Source of the DNA: Ischnura elegans | Lineage: Eukaryota; Arthropoda; Insecta; Odonata; Coenagrionidae | Direction of reading: 5' to 3' | Assembly: GCF_921293095.1 (NCBI RefSeq) | Contig: NC_060257.1 | Span: 56,828,968 to 56,892,967, forward strand | Length of the DNA stretch: 64,000 bases | In this document: positions 45,140-55,516 of the stretch, in pieces | Position numbering within the stretch: position 1 is the first letter of the stretch | Layout of the letters: every line of letters begins with the position of its first letter | Program-made: the position numbers and the translations under genes | The notes under the pieces: model-generated | Seen by the model: the letters and a program-made list of their open reading frames with translations, nothing else | What the model was told of the DNA's origin: nothing | The model's database searches: none

Positions 45140-45820
45140 TGGTAGGCCAGTTTTTTAAGAACAATTTTTGCAACTTGATTACATCTATTAAGATATTCCG
45201 TATTAGCTAATTGGTATCTAGATATTCTGTCTTATTATCATTAATATTTAATTATGATGAATTATCTTAAAATATGTAAACGTACGTTCATATTCGTGTT
45301 TTCGTTTGTACATCCATGTATTCGTAGCTTCTTAAAAATATTATATTATATTTTGGAAAAATCATAATTTGTGGTACACAATTTTGAAAAACTATGTACG
45401 ACCACTAATAAAAAACAAATAGGCACCTACTGACAAGCCTTGTAAGGCTTAGCAGGACCTGGACTTTTATAATATCTTCATATTGTTAAAGTAATAAAAT
45501 CTTGTTTTCTTTTTTTTCTCCACTTTGTTTTTGTTTATTTGAGGAGACGATTTATTTTTTATCACAGTTATAATTTTGTAACCATTTCCTATATAATAAA
45601 TTAATATTATAAAAAACTATCATTATTATTATTCCTTTTTTTATTTTAAATTTTCTTCAGTTTTCACTGAGTTGTTTTAGTGTAAAGAGCACGGGTTCTC
45701 ACCAAGGTAACTCTTTACTATTGAGTGGCGTTGAGAAATTTTCTCGTGATATGACAGGTTGAAATTATTACAGTCTTATGTAATTTAATGTATGTATTTT
45801 GGATGAAATTTGAGTATTTT
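45140..45820. other. intergenic AT-rich DNA
   Basis: No gene seen. A short segment near 44,655-44,710 (AGTGACGCGTCAC.TTAAGCCCTGTG) recurs at 46,206-46,245, on the far side of the endonuclease fragments. Confidence 0.4.
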
Positions 45821-45824
45821 GAAA

Positions 45825-46130
45825 CTATTTTGTAGGTATATGTTTCGGGATGATACCGGTAGCTGAGATGACAATTGAGGCTATATAAACCTGTTCCATA
45901 TTCCATATTCTTTTTATTTCTATTGCCAATTCTTGGTACTTATTTATTTTTCCGGGTATTGTCTTTTCGATGCTATGCGACAGTGGCACAGCAATATCAA
46001 CTATGTAACAAGTTCTATATTTCTTGTTAATCAACATTATATCTGGTCTATTATTAACTATAGTTTTATCTATTTGGATAGGCAAATCGTAGTAAATTTT
46101 AAATGCGCTGTTTTCAAGCACTGTTTCGGG
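45825..46130 (-). mobile_element. R2/R4-type LINE restriction-like endonuclease fragment
   Basis: 98-codon frame with FKIYYDLPIQIDKTIVNNRP, then DIMLINKKYRTCYIVDIAVP, then KINKYQELAIEIKRIWNMEQ and SATGIIPK. The PD-(x)14-D spacing (RPD ... IVD) followed by a downstream KY motif is the catalytic layout of the restriction-like endonuclease at the C terminus of site-specific LINEs (R2, R4/Dong, NeSL). No reverse transcriptase is left beside it. Which clade is uncertain. Confidence 0.7.
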
Positions 46131-46601
46131 GTGGCATTCATAGTATGGGGTTTTATTATTATTATAAGTACATAATAAAAAAACACGAAAGCGCGGTGGA
46201 ACGAAAGTGACGCGTCACCTTAAGCCCTGTGTTTACATTTGTGTACACAGAGTCCTTCCCTTGGGAAACCCCAGGACGAGTGGATTTCCCCCTTCGATGG
46301 GTGCAAAGATACCCAATGCCTTCCCGGGCGCCGCGAACCAGGCACCTAACGTATGGGGGAGGGGGCGCTTTAAGTATTCCACATGCACCTCTGCCGTATA
46401 ACGTGAGCCGATAGGAAATCATCCCTCGAATTCCTATCCACACATCCTTGCCTGACCTCCCGCCCCACTCCACACACAAGAGAGCTTTCCACCCCGGCAT
46501 GCATTTCGCACATAGGCGGGGGTTGTTGCTCAATGTGCATACGGGAGGATACGCCACGCGCCCCCGCCAACCCATTCAAGGCTGGCGGGGGCCCCGGAGG
46601 G

Positions 46602-46640
46602 TATAAGAGGACAGGGCAAGGGTCCACTGGTCACCAGTCT
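46602..46640 (+). promoter_or_regulatory. TATA box and initiator of host gene 2
   Basis: TATAAGA at 46,602-46,608, then TCACCAGTC at 46,631-46,639 about 30 bases on, suitable for an arthropod initiator. This gives a leader of roughly 80 bases before the ATG at 46,714. The upstream 250 bases are GC-richer than the surroundings. Confidence 0.7.
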
Positions 46641-46713
46641 TCCAGAAGGCATCACAAGGATCACCCTTTGCGTCTCTTCACGGTTTGCTCCGAGCACCAA
46701 CCAAACAATCAAC

Positions 46714-49336
46714 ATGTTCGCCAAGGTAAGTGTGCCAGATTGGTGACGGAAAAAATCAGAAATTACCCTATCCTACACTGTCCGATCATATGGCCCAGAA
46801 AATTTCTCACATTCTGGCAACGTTGTAGCAAAACAGTTTTCTCCAGAGTTTAGTCGGGTGTTTTTGAATTCCCAGGTCTTCAAGTTTTTTTTAAACCTTT
46901 TTCACAAAACTCCCTCCGCAGAGATTACTAAAGGGTTACCTATCAATTATAGGTTACAATAGGGATAAATAATGGGCAGAATAATAACTTCTTTCAATTT
47001 CCAAATACTTTTTATTTCAACAGAAAAGATCCGGATTTAGACATACATTTTAGGTTGAGAGGGTTCCACGTAGTCTAATCAGTTGACTGAATACTGACTG
47101 ATAAGATATAAGATAAGAAAGAAGTATTTGAAAGGGATTTTGGCGGTAAAATTTTGTTTAACAAGATTTTTTGCTCGTGGAATTAAGTGTAACTTCATAT
47201 TCTACAAGGAGAGTGACTTTCTGGTGGAAGAAAGTAATGCTAATTCAGACATAGATTTTTAGGATATAGGGTTTCATTCAGAATAGGCAGTATGCAATTT
47301 ATATTTGGTGCTACAAGAATATAATTAGAGATTTTGGCTGTGAAATTTTGTTTAACGTGATATTTCAGTCGTGGCATTACGTGTAATTTCATATTCCGTA
47401 AGATGAGTGACTACTGATGACGGAAAAACAGAGTTCAAAGAAACATTTCGAAGAAAGAAGTATCCTGAGAACGTAGGCAGTGTGCAATGCATAATGGGAA
47501 GCTAAAAGAATAGTTTTTAAGAATTTATTTTGGTCAAATTCTGTTTTTCTTCGTACTTTGTCGCGTCATTACGTGTAATTTCATATTCCACAAGGTGAGT
47601 GACTGCGCTGGTGATGGAAAAAATCTGGATTCAGACAGTTATCATGGGAAAAAGAAATTTCCACTTAGCATAGGCAGTATGCTATTCATATTTGGATGCT
47701 AAAACAAAATTGTTTAGGGATTATGTCTGTAAATTTCACGTGCAGTTCCAAATTCCGTATTGCGAGTGAATACTGTTGCTGGAAAAATTGTGGCTGTACT
47801 GAAATGAATTATTAACGTTTGTTTTCACTGAAACGGGAGTAGTTATTACGGCTTTGTATCTGCAGGCGTATGATCCCGAAACTTTCCGGATTTTTCAGAA
47901 AATTTCGCGACTTTTGGGCTGGATTGTTATTTATCTAGCCTAGAAGTAAATATAATAGTTAATATAATAATTAATTATAATATATATTAATAATTAATAT
48001 GTATAATTATTGTCAAAGTGATTTGGTGGCAGTCATTATGAAATTAAAATGCATCGGAAAACGGATTGTCGGAGAAGAGGTTTGCCTTACTAGTTTGGAC
48101 TAGTGGCCTCATTCTCCACAAGGAATCACCACTAATACTAATTTTGGGAGGGGGTTGGGGGGGTTTGGGAAGCCCCCTACGTCTTCCCCGTGGCGACGGA
48201 CCTGGACGACATTCAATACGCACTGTATCATAATTTGTTTTCTGCAGACCGCTCTCCTTGTCCTCGCCGTTGTGGCTGTGGCTTCCGCCGCACCCAAGCC
48301 CGTTTTCCCATTGGCCTACACCGCACCAGTGGCATACACCGCACCCGCTGTCGCTGCGCCAGTGGCTTACACCGCACCCTTGGCCTACACCGCACCAATT
48401 GCACCAGTTGCCTCCAGCTCCCAGGTAATTACGGTCAATTCTTAGCCCAACATCTGACGCCTTTGCGCACATTCCCCGCGTATGGTTCCTTTGGTCAACC
48501 GATAATCTTGATTGCTAGATTTTATTTCCGGATTCTGACGTTTTTCGGATTTACGTTTTTAAAATTCACTTGACAGCGATTATCCGTTCTCCTCAATCCA
48601 ACTACCGTGTAGTTGAGATTGTTCTCATTATGATCGAATGTTTGAGTTGTATTACCAAGAAAAATAATGATGCTACTTTGTGACGAAGACAAAATCGACA
48701 ATCCGAACGCAGTGAGTCATTCAATTTTTCTCATGTGAATGCGTATTTTCTCACAAAAAATAATAAAAATCAGCAAACAAGTTCAGCCTCCTTTTATGAT
48801 TGAATTTTTGCGAATTTTCATCAGCAGCGGATATAACCCCAAAAATGCATTTTAGTTGATTAAACCCCTTGCGGGGGACATTATGAGTGTAGCTGGTCAT
48901 CAGATTTTCACAATTTTAGCACTATTTAGGGGAGCAATACAAATGTTTTTAAAGTTAAACAATGTCAAAGCATCCATAATGTTAATAAAGAACTCATATT
49001 TCATGAAACACGATGCATTGGAAGTAATTAAATGATTTTATACGAGTAAAGATAGCTGTTTACTTAACTAGATAATTTACAATATGAAATAATAATCATT
49101 TTTTATTTCATTGTTCTACGTTGATTACAAACTACAAAATATCATTTCATTACCTATCATCCTATTTAAAACGAACCACGGGAAACAAATAGAGGATAGG
49201 AGCATGACATTCAGTAAATAAATTGAAGAGGAAGCGGTTAAAACTGATGATTTTGTTCTATTTTCAGGTGATTGCTCGCAATTACAACGGACTCGCTGCT
49301 GCCTACTACGCCCCTGGCGCCGCTTATGTCTTCTAA
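46714..49336 (+). CDS. low-complexity cuticle protein, 85 aa, three coding exons
   Basis: Coding exons 46,714-46,725, 48,248-48,424 and 49,268-49,336, all phase 0, with donors GTAAGT and GTAATT and acceptors TTTTCTGCAG and TATTTTCAG. The product starts MFAKTALLVLAVVAVASAAP, a signal peptide cleaved after about residue 19. The mature protein has repeated AYTAP/VAYTAP units (residues 26-57), then APVASSSQVIARNYNGLAAA and YYAPGAAYVF. This is the layout of insect structural cuticle proteins of the 16.5-like low-complexity group, with conserved SSQ.IARNYNG near the C terminus. It has no R&R chitin-binding domain. Intron 1 (1.5 kb) contains a tandem array derived from the exon 1 region. A paralogue lies on the minus strand at 61,831-64,000. 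Confidence 0.9.
47020..47790 (+). repeat. intronic tandem array, about 195-bp unit, about four copies, derived from the exon 1 region
   Basis: Anchors AAATTTTGTTTAAC at 47,148 and 47,343 and weaker forms at 47,535 and 47,731 give periods of 195, 192 and 196 bp. A partial unit precedes them (GATCCGGATTTAGACAT at 47,028). Each unit contains TTTCATATTC..CAAGG.GAGTGA then TGGTGATGGAAAAA.TC. The true exon 1 end and intron start read CATGTTCGCCAAGGTAAGTG then TTGGTGACGGAAAAAATC. The match across the splice donor suggests duplicated, decayed copies of exon 1. Confidence 0.75.
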
Positions 49337-49520
49337 GTTAAATTATCCTCTCAGAAAAAAATGAAAACTCAGTCTGCGCCATTGTGATACCATTTTGGAT
49401 TCTCCTACCTTCCTATGACCTTTCCATAGTGACGAACATGTAAGGTAGACCTAACATGGAATAGGATCTCCTCTGCATCTCCTCAGAAATGGAAATTTCT
49501 GGAGTAGAATGTCAAAATTG

Positions 49521-49526
49521 AATAAA
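49521..49526 (+). terminator. poly(A) signal of host gene 2
   Basis: AATAAA lies 185 bases after the stop codon, in an AT-rich context with no closer canonical signal. Confidence 0.75.
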
Positions 49527-49539
49527 GAACATTTCGAAA

Positions 49540-50625
49540 ATTATAACAGAATTGTTTTTCACCAAATTACCTCAGAATATATTCATTTATTTCCATGAGA
49601 AGAAATTCACTTTAGTGCCATGTAGTACCAGTAATAAAATCTAGTATCATAAGCACGAAACTATTGCCATAGGAAATCAAGAACCAGAATAGCGTAGTGG
49701 TCTTCGCAATGGCCCGTAAATCCAGAGGTCAATGGTACGTTTCCCGGTACAGGGGAATTATTTCTAAATGCAACTCATGTGTATTTCACTGTCGTACACG
49801 CGGTGGGATTGAAATCTTATGCATTCCATACAGATATTGTTAAAATACCCTAATTTATTTTCGAAATAATTTATAGATCGAAACTATTTAGTATGCCATG
49901 CTGTCGACATCTTCATATAACATGCTAAATAGAACGAAAAAAAATATACATTCTACTGATTAGTACTGTAGTAAGGTCGAATTTTCTTGTAAATGGAATA
50001 GTGTAGCACAATAATCATATGGTATTACTTCTATAATAGTCATATACAATATAAATCACCATACTCTAAGCCCAAGCCGTTGATTTGATCCTCAAATACA
50101 GCTTTTCGTATACAGAGAATATAATATACTCGTATAGTTTTTAATATTTCCATTATTGCATACTATATTATATTTGTTGATTAGAGTAAATATCACCTAT
50201 CCTCTTGACTGAAGCAATACGAAATACGAGTTAATGCATTTGTCACAAATTTGATATAATTGCATAAATGGGGAAAACCAGTTTGATTCACTTTTAGTAA
50301 AATTCAACTCGTCTTCAAATGCCTATTCCGGCAAAAAGTGGATAACAAATAGTTCACGAAGCATCTGCTTAGACTGAGAAGCTATGAATATTTTTATTGG
50401 AGTGGATATTTTTTTCCTTTTCCGCAAATCTAGGGAATTTTCCATAACATTTGTGGAGTTAACCATAGAGAGGCTTTCTAAAACACTCGACATTTTAGTC
50501 AAAGTGCTTATACAGTGAGGACTTAATTTACGGTAGTACGAGCAAGATATTTCATTAGTGAAAGTAACGACCAGAATAATTTTCTTTATTATAATCGAAC
50601 TCTTCAAATAATAATTATCAAAAGT
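49540..50625. other. intergenic; SINE-like head near 49,680-49,760
   Basis: AGCGTAGTGGTCTTCGCAATGG then GAGGTCAATGGTACGTTTCC is weakly tRNA-like; its tail (CAACTCATGTGTATTTCAC) resembles the tail region after 43,200. Otherwise AT-rich and featureless. Confidence 0.35.
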
Positions 50626-50629
50626 GTTT

Positions 50630-51742
50630 TTTATGATGGTATGCATGCCCGTGATGTACCAAAAAAATTTCACCTGCAGTATTCACCGTTTACTTTGTCT
50701 GTGGCAGCTGCTGAGGTTGGACATGTTTTTATGAGCTCGACGGTTATGGTTTTTTAACGCTTTCCATGCGGATAACTTTTTAAGCAGTGGTACTGCCTCC
50801 CAGTCCAAGGCGAATGACTGCTTATACTGTCACGGGGCCTATGACGGTTATTTTAATTCCCCCACCCTGTCACCGCAGGGTAGGGTTCTCTTCTCGGCCC
50901 GTCGTCATCAATTGAACCCCTAGCATCGCTAAGGAAGCAGTCCTTCTTGGCGAATGTATAAATATATCGATGGCTAAGTTATAAAAACACGTATCTAAAA
51001 AATAGCAACTTTTCAGGAGAGCAAAAAAACGATTTTGTAAATTGTATATAATTTTAATTAAAATTAAAAACCAGAAATATGTATTATAAAACAGAGAAAG
51101 AAGCATACATTTTCAAACAAAGAGTTGTTTTTTGCTCTAATTTCCAGTATTAACTCAGACCGACCAAATTTTAGTAACATATAGTTAGAACTTAGCCATC
51201 GATATATAATAATAGCTATGGCGAATGACTGCTTAAGAAGCCAAGAAATGTTTTCTAGAAAAATGTTTTTTTTTCGCAGAAATATGATATTATAACGTAA
51301 TTGTACGGTAATCGGTCTTTTAAATATGAAATTAGCGAATTAATAGATTCACCATTGAATATGAACTGAAAATTTAAACCCGCATTGAAAGTGTCAAAGA
51401 AATGGATCAAAGAAAAAGAATGCTCAACAAATTTTGCGCAAAAAATAAATAAAGTGTAGCAAAGTGTGCGAAATGTTAACCAAGGCCTATGGTTGAGTCT
51501 GCTATGAGTAAAACAAGAATTTACGAGTGAAATAAGCGCTTCCAAGATGGCGGTGATGACGTTGAAGATGACAAACCCCCCAGCACATCTACAACCGATG
51601 TTGACGTGGAAATAGTGCCAGAAAAAGTTACGAGCTGGTTTTGAAATGTGGGCAATTTTTAAGGCGACTACATCAATGTAAAAAAATAAATAAATATTCT
51701 CCTCAAAAAAATAAATTCCCGTTATTTTCTAAACACATCTTG
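50630..51742 (+). mobile_element. mariner-type transposon remnant with a nested MITE
   Basis: The 5' part (CATGCCC, then TTTTTATGAGCTCG near 50,733) is colinear with the mariner at 62,074. Around 51,470-51,620 broken readings give CSKVCEMLTKAYG, then SAMSKTRIYEW-like, then GGDDVEDDKPPSTSTTDVDV, the transposase N-terminal region. The C-terminal end and 3' inverted repeat (GGGAATTTATTTTTTTGAGG and TTTAGAAAATAACGG read inverted) end near 51,740. Most of the transposase is deleted. A MITE sits inside at 50,964-51,205. Confidence 0.7.
50964..51205. mobile_element. MITE with ATATCGATGG ends, copy 2
   Basis: ATATCGATGGCTAAGTTATA to AACTTAGCCATCGATAT, 242 bp, same family as 6,778-7,042. The surrounding GGCGAATGACTGCTTA appears on both sides (50,810 and 51,224), suggesting an additional local duplication around the insertion. 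Confidence 0.85.
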
Positions 51743-51749
51743 TATTGGC

Positions 51750-53535
51750 AATGAGCCTCTTGCCACACGGTAGGAATATCGAAAAAGATTCATTCATTAG
51801 ACTGTAAGATAGTTTCCGTAATATATTCTTTATTAAATATTTCCCTTCTCCTACGTACATCAGAATTTTTAGCGCTGATTTGCGAAGAATGCTATTTCAA
51901 GATACATTTTCGAAGCCTCCTTGTCAGCAAGGAAACTCCCTAGACGATAGAAGTATATAGATCTTGTGAACAAAAACCTCAGACTGTGTTAATTTTGGAC
52001 GTTTTGTAAGACATCACCGCAGACAGGAAGGCTACAGTTCCGTTGCAGGGACGTCTGGTTATCTGAAGTAAAAAAAAATGTATCAGCATTACATGCAGAA
52101 TATTAGGATTTGATTATATTATATCTTTTTGTGAAATGACCCAAATTAAATTAATTATAATGTCTCTAAAAGTGATTTTTAGTAATAAGCAGATCAACCC
52201 AGGGCCCTAATTATCAGACTGATATGGAGGGAACAAAGTTCTGGTAAATAAATTCTCCAAAGAATTCAATGCATTTAAAATTATTTCATATTAAAGTAAA
52301 TTCGAACACATCATTCGTATATCATCATAGTGGAGAATAGTTAAAATGTTTGAAATTTAGACTATAGTTACGATTAATAATAAACAAAGCTAAGGCCTAG
52401 AAAAAATAAAAATACCTCACTAATTTTAAGCAGGGGAAACATAATAAAAGATACAGAGTTGTATGTTCCTTAACAGTTTAGTTGACCGATACAGGTTTCG
52501 ACATGTACATTATGTCATTTTCAAAGGCGTGACATATTGCACATGTAGGGTCGCTCAATTACACTTTTGTAGAAAATACAATTCAGTGTATCTTTTCTTA
52601 GGCTTCCTGTCGCCAACTTCCGCCAAATATCGCCATCCACCTCAAGTCAATAAGCAGGGGATTTAGGATTACCATGAAACTGAGATAATGAAAAATTCGG
52701 AATGTCAGTTGATAAGCGCAACCGCTATGAAAAATTATCTTGAGAAATTACCCTATTTTATGCTATTTGGTACTCAAGATTTATCGGAGTGATGAAAACA
52801 TTTTTACAAAAAAAAAGGATGTTACAGTGAAATATCTCTGCTGAAGTATGATCATGAGATGAACCGCTAAACAATCCTAAATGGGGCGATTTCCTTCAGA
52901 CATGGAGATAAACGAGAATAATATATGTGGGTGTCCTACTGTAATGACGACTTCGTAGGGTATACCGCACCAAGTAACCTAATCAATAGAAAATATGCAA
53001 ATAACCAATATTCTGAGTTTTTAATACCAATTCTGACCATAAATGAAGATCATCACCCATCAAATTTACGTAAAATGTGGTCCATTTGACCCAAAGAGTA
53101 AATAAAAATAGAAGATGAATTCCTAAACAGAACCAACTCAATCAGATAAGCTTTAAGACAAACCACTTTCTCGCTGCATTTTCAAAGATGGGATTACTCC
53201 AAATTCTCCTCATGCCTATTACTCAATATCTTATCGATTCACGGAAAAGAATCAGCAGCAATCCTGGGATCAAAATCTGTGTGAAGACGACGAAATCCCC
53301 ACACCAACATCATCCAAGTCCGATGAAATAACCCGGTCTCCATATTCTTTAATTGTGAGATTCACACGCCCATGGCTAAGTTCGGGGTGAGCCCTACTCC
53401 AATCTATCCAAACTACCTTTGGGTTGCATGATTGGATGAGTAACCCTGACATTAATCGATGTCTAGTTTTTTTTCCGCCGAAAAATAACAGTGAAGCTTA
53501 AGCTTTCTCGGGACTCACAACGGGTAAGGCCCCTC
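51750..53535. other. intergenic, no gene seen
   Basis: A single worn GAAAC motif segment lies near 52,490-52,540 (inverse of ACATGTCGAAACCTGTATCGG), like the Penelope-type ends. Nothing else recognised. Confidence 0.4.
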
Positions 53536-53540
53536 GTATA

Positions 53541-53910
53541 TCCTTCCAACGTTTCAATAACCAATTCGCCAATCGTCTTCAGGGAAATCTAATGATTGGA
53601 TTGAATCCTTATAGGCTTTTGCGGTGTGGTGAGGATTCATCGTGGAGGTTCTCGGGGTTACTACCGCGTAGATTCATCTCTGCAGACGACAGTTTCACCG
53701 GCATTGCAGCAGGCTTCTTCAGGTCAATGAAGTGGAGATGAAGAAGACAGAGATTGACCTGAATAAGCCTGTGGCAATGCTGGCGAAACTGTCGTCTGCA
53801 GAGATGAATCTACGCGGTAGTAACCTCGAAAACCTCCACGCTGGATTGGATTGAATTCCTAAATCCATAAAGAAGATGGGTGAGTTGCATATCGAAACGT
53901 GGAAAGGAGA
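53541..53910. mobile_element. palindromic element, Penelope-like terminus P2
   Basis: Arms of well over 100 bp face each other: CCTTCCAACGTTTCAATA versus ATCGAAACGTGGAAAGG outside, and CGTGGAGGTT, TACTACCGCGTAGATTCATC, TCTGCAGACGACAGTTTC inside. Each inner arm reads CCTGAA.AAGCCTG..GCAATG then C(T/C)GG(C/T)GAAACTGTCG, a CTGANGA-stem-GAAAC arrangement. No coding. Penelope-like assignment is by motif only. Confidence 0.65.
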
Positions 53911-54842
53911 TATGGAGGAACTTATCCGGTCTAAGACCCGAAAAAAGAAGCCTGATATTATTAAAAACGCTTGCATTGCAATCAAATTACCCAAAATTAA
54001 TCGTAAGAAACAATGCTGAAACATTCGTAGTTACCTAGGAGCTAGAGACTGATGATGCCATTGATGGTAAGTAAGCCACTGGTGCTGCGACACGCATTAC
54101 AGTGTTTTTCACTGGTCTAGCGTCATCTGAGGAAGAAGGGTTGCATAGAACACGACGCACAGTGGGGCGAAAACCGTTTTGGTCTGCCAAAACCCTAAAA
54201 TTCATAATGTCCGGATTTTATTTAAATTTTTTTCTCAGGTAATGCAATGTCAGGAGCAATGGAATCTGAAGAAATATTTCCGTTTCAATCATTAATGTAG
54301 AGACAGCAACCCTACAAACATGAGTGATGCAGAAATGCATCGCCAGCACGCGCAGATTTTGGTTTCATTCGTCAAGTTCTTCACGGCTACTGCTAAGTAC
54401 CAGCAAAAAGTGTTTCCCTCCACGAGATAACCAATACTTGATGATCACTGCCTTTAAATATCAGGCCCTAGTACTTCTAGAAGAAGTCATTTTTTAGGCC
54501 TTCATAACATGTGCTACAAGTTTCAGAATAACACAAAATGTCACTTGAGCTACAAAAAATGTCTAACGATGTCGGATCGATATATTACTTTGAATCAAAT
54601 GGTTGTTATGTGCTCGAAGTGCCAGAAAAAAATTGGGTGCTGGTTCGCGCAGGTTTTTGAGATAATTGCTTTAGAGTGCAACTATGTATTACTTTGGTAA
54701 GCGCTCCGCGGCGCGCGCCGCGGTATAGGAAGCAACAAAACCTCTCACATATCGCCACCGAGAAGATTTTGTCCATTACTTTTTCGCTGGTGATTGAGAT
54801 AGGGCCAGTGGTATGTAGTAGGGTTCTCCGGTGTTCTAAAAC

Positions 54843-55516
54843 GTGCTCGTGGTTATGTTAACGATATCGAGGCATGAGTTATATAAGCTGTTGATGACGG
54901 AAAACCGTCTTCCATGGAAAGAACGTTACCAGCGTGTATATCTTCATTTGGATGAAGTATTTGGTTTTCCCAAAGACAATGTGATAGAGGAGAAAATGAA
55001 AAGGACGGCCCGGCGGCTTTGTGGGGAAGTGAGAAAGAAATGGATGGAATTTCACCGCATTGAAAAGGACTTTCTTCGCTACCATGGAGATTGGCTGGAT
55101 GCGAAAATTGTGATTAATATTCCTGGAACTACAAAAACGACCACAAAAACTTCAGGTATTTATAATATTTTCAACGTAATAATTTTGTATTTAGATTCTA
55201 ATTAAAATATTTTGATCGATATATTACTTGTACTGTTGCACACTATAATGTATTTGTATATTTTAGCCAAACGGGAGTGTTATCCGTGCAACACTGCGGT
55301 CATAATCACTGAACGTAAGGCTGAAGTTAACGTACAGGCCTTACTTGACATAACTGTTTCCAGAATCGCCATGCTGCAAGCGGACGTTATGGAGACCTTT
55401 CTCCCATCGTTCTCCAAAATTTACATTTGATCTGCAGGTGGGGGCTTGATGTTAGCAGCTTCCAATCTATGTAAAAACAGGTCTCTAAAGACAATTTTAT
55501 CGACAGTGATCTTATA
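54843..55516 (+). pseudogene. Transib transposase, N-terminal half, spliced and broken
   Basis: Exon 54,843-55,155 reads MLVVMLTISRHELYKLLMTE and on through RKKWMEFHRIEKDFLRYHGD. A 111-bp intron (55,156-55,266, GTATTT ... TATTTTAG) joins it in frame to KRECYPCNTAVIITERKAEV and NVQALLDITVSRIAMLQADV, which matches the CYP...TE.SAE.KLQ.LLD.T region of Transib transposases. The frame then ends at 55,428-55,430. A one-base shift brings ICRWGLDVSSFQSM, where D (codon 55,448-55,450) corresponds to the first catalytic Asp (GFDGSSG in other Transibs). A stop codon at 55,472-55,474 precedes the long frame. Confidence 0.8.

Noticed and set aside
48155-48573. Alternative long frames across cuticle exon 2 (96 and 127 codons on plus, 142 on minus)
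   Set aside because: The 96-codon frame is the true exon read through both splice sites; the others are out-of-frame shadows of the AYTAP repeats.
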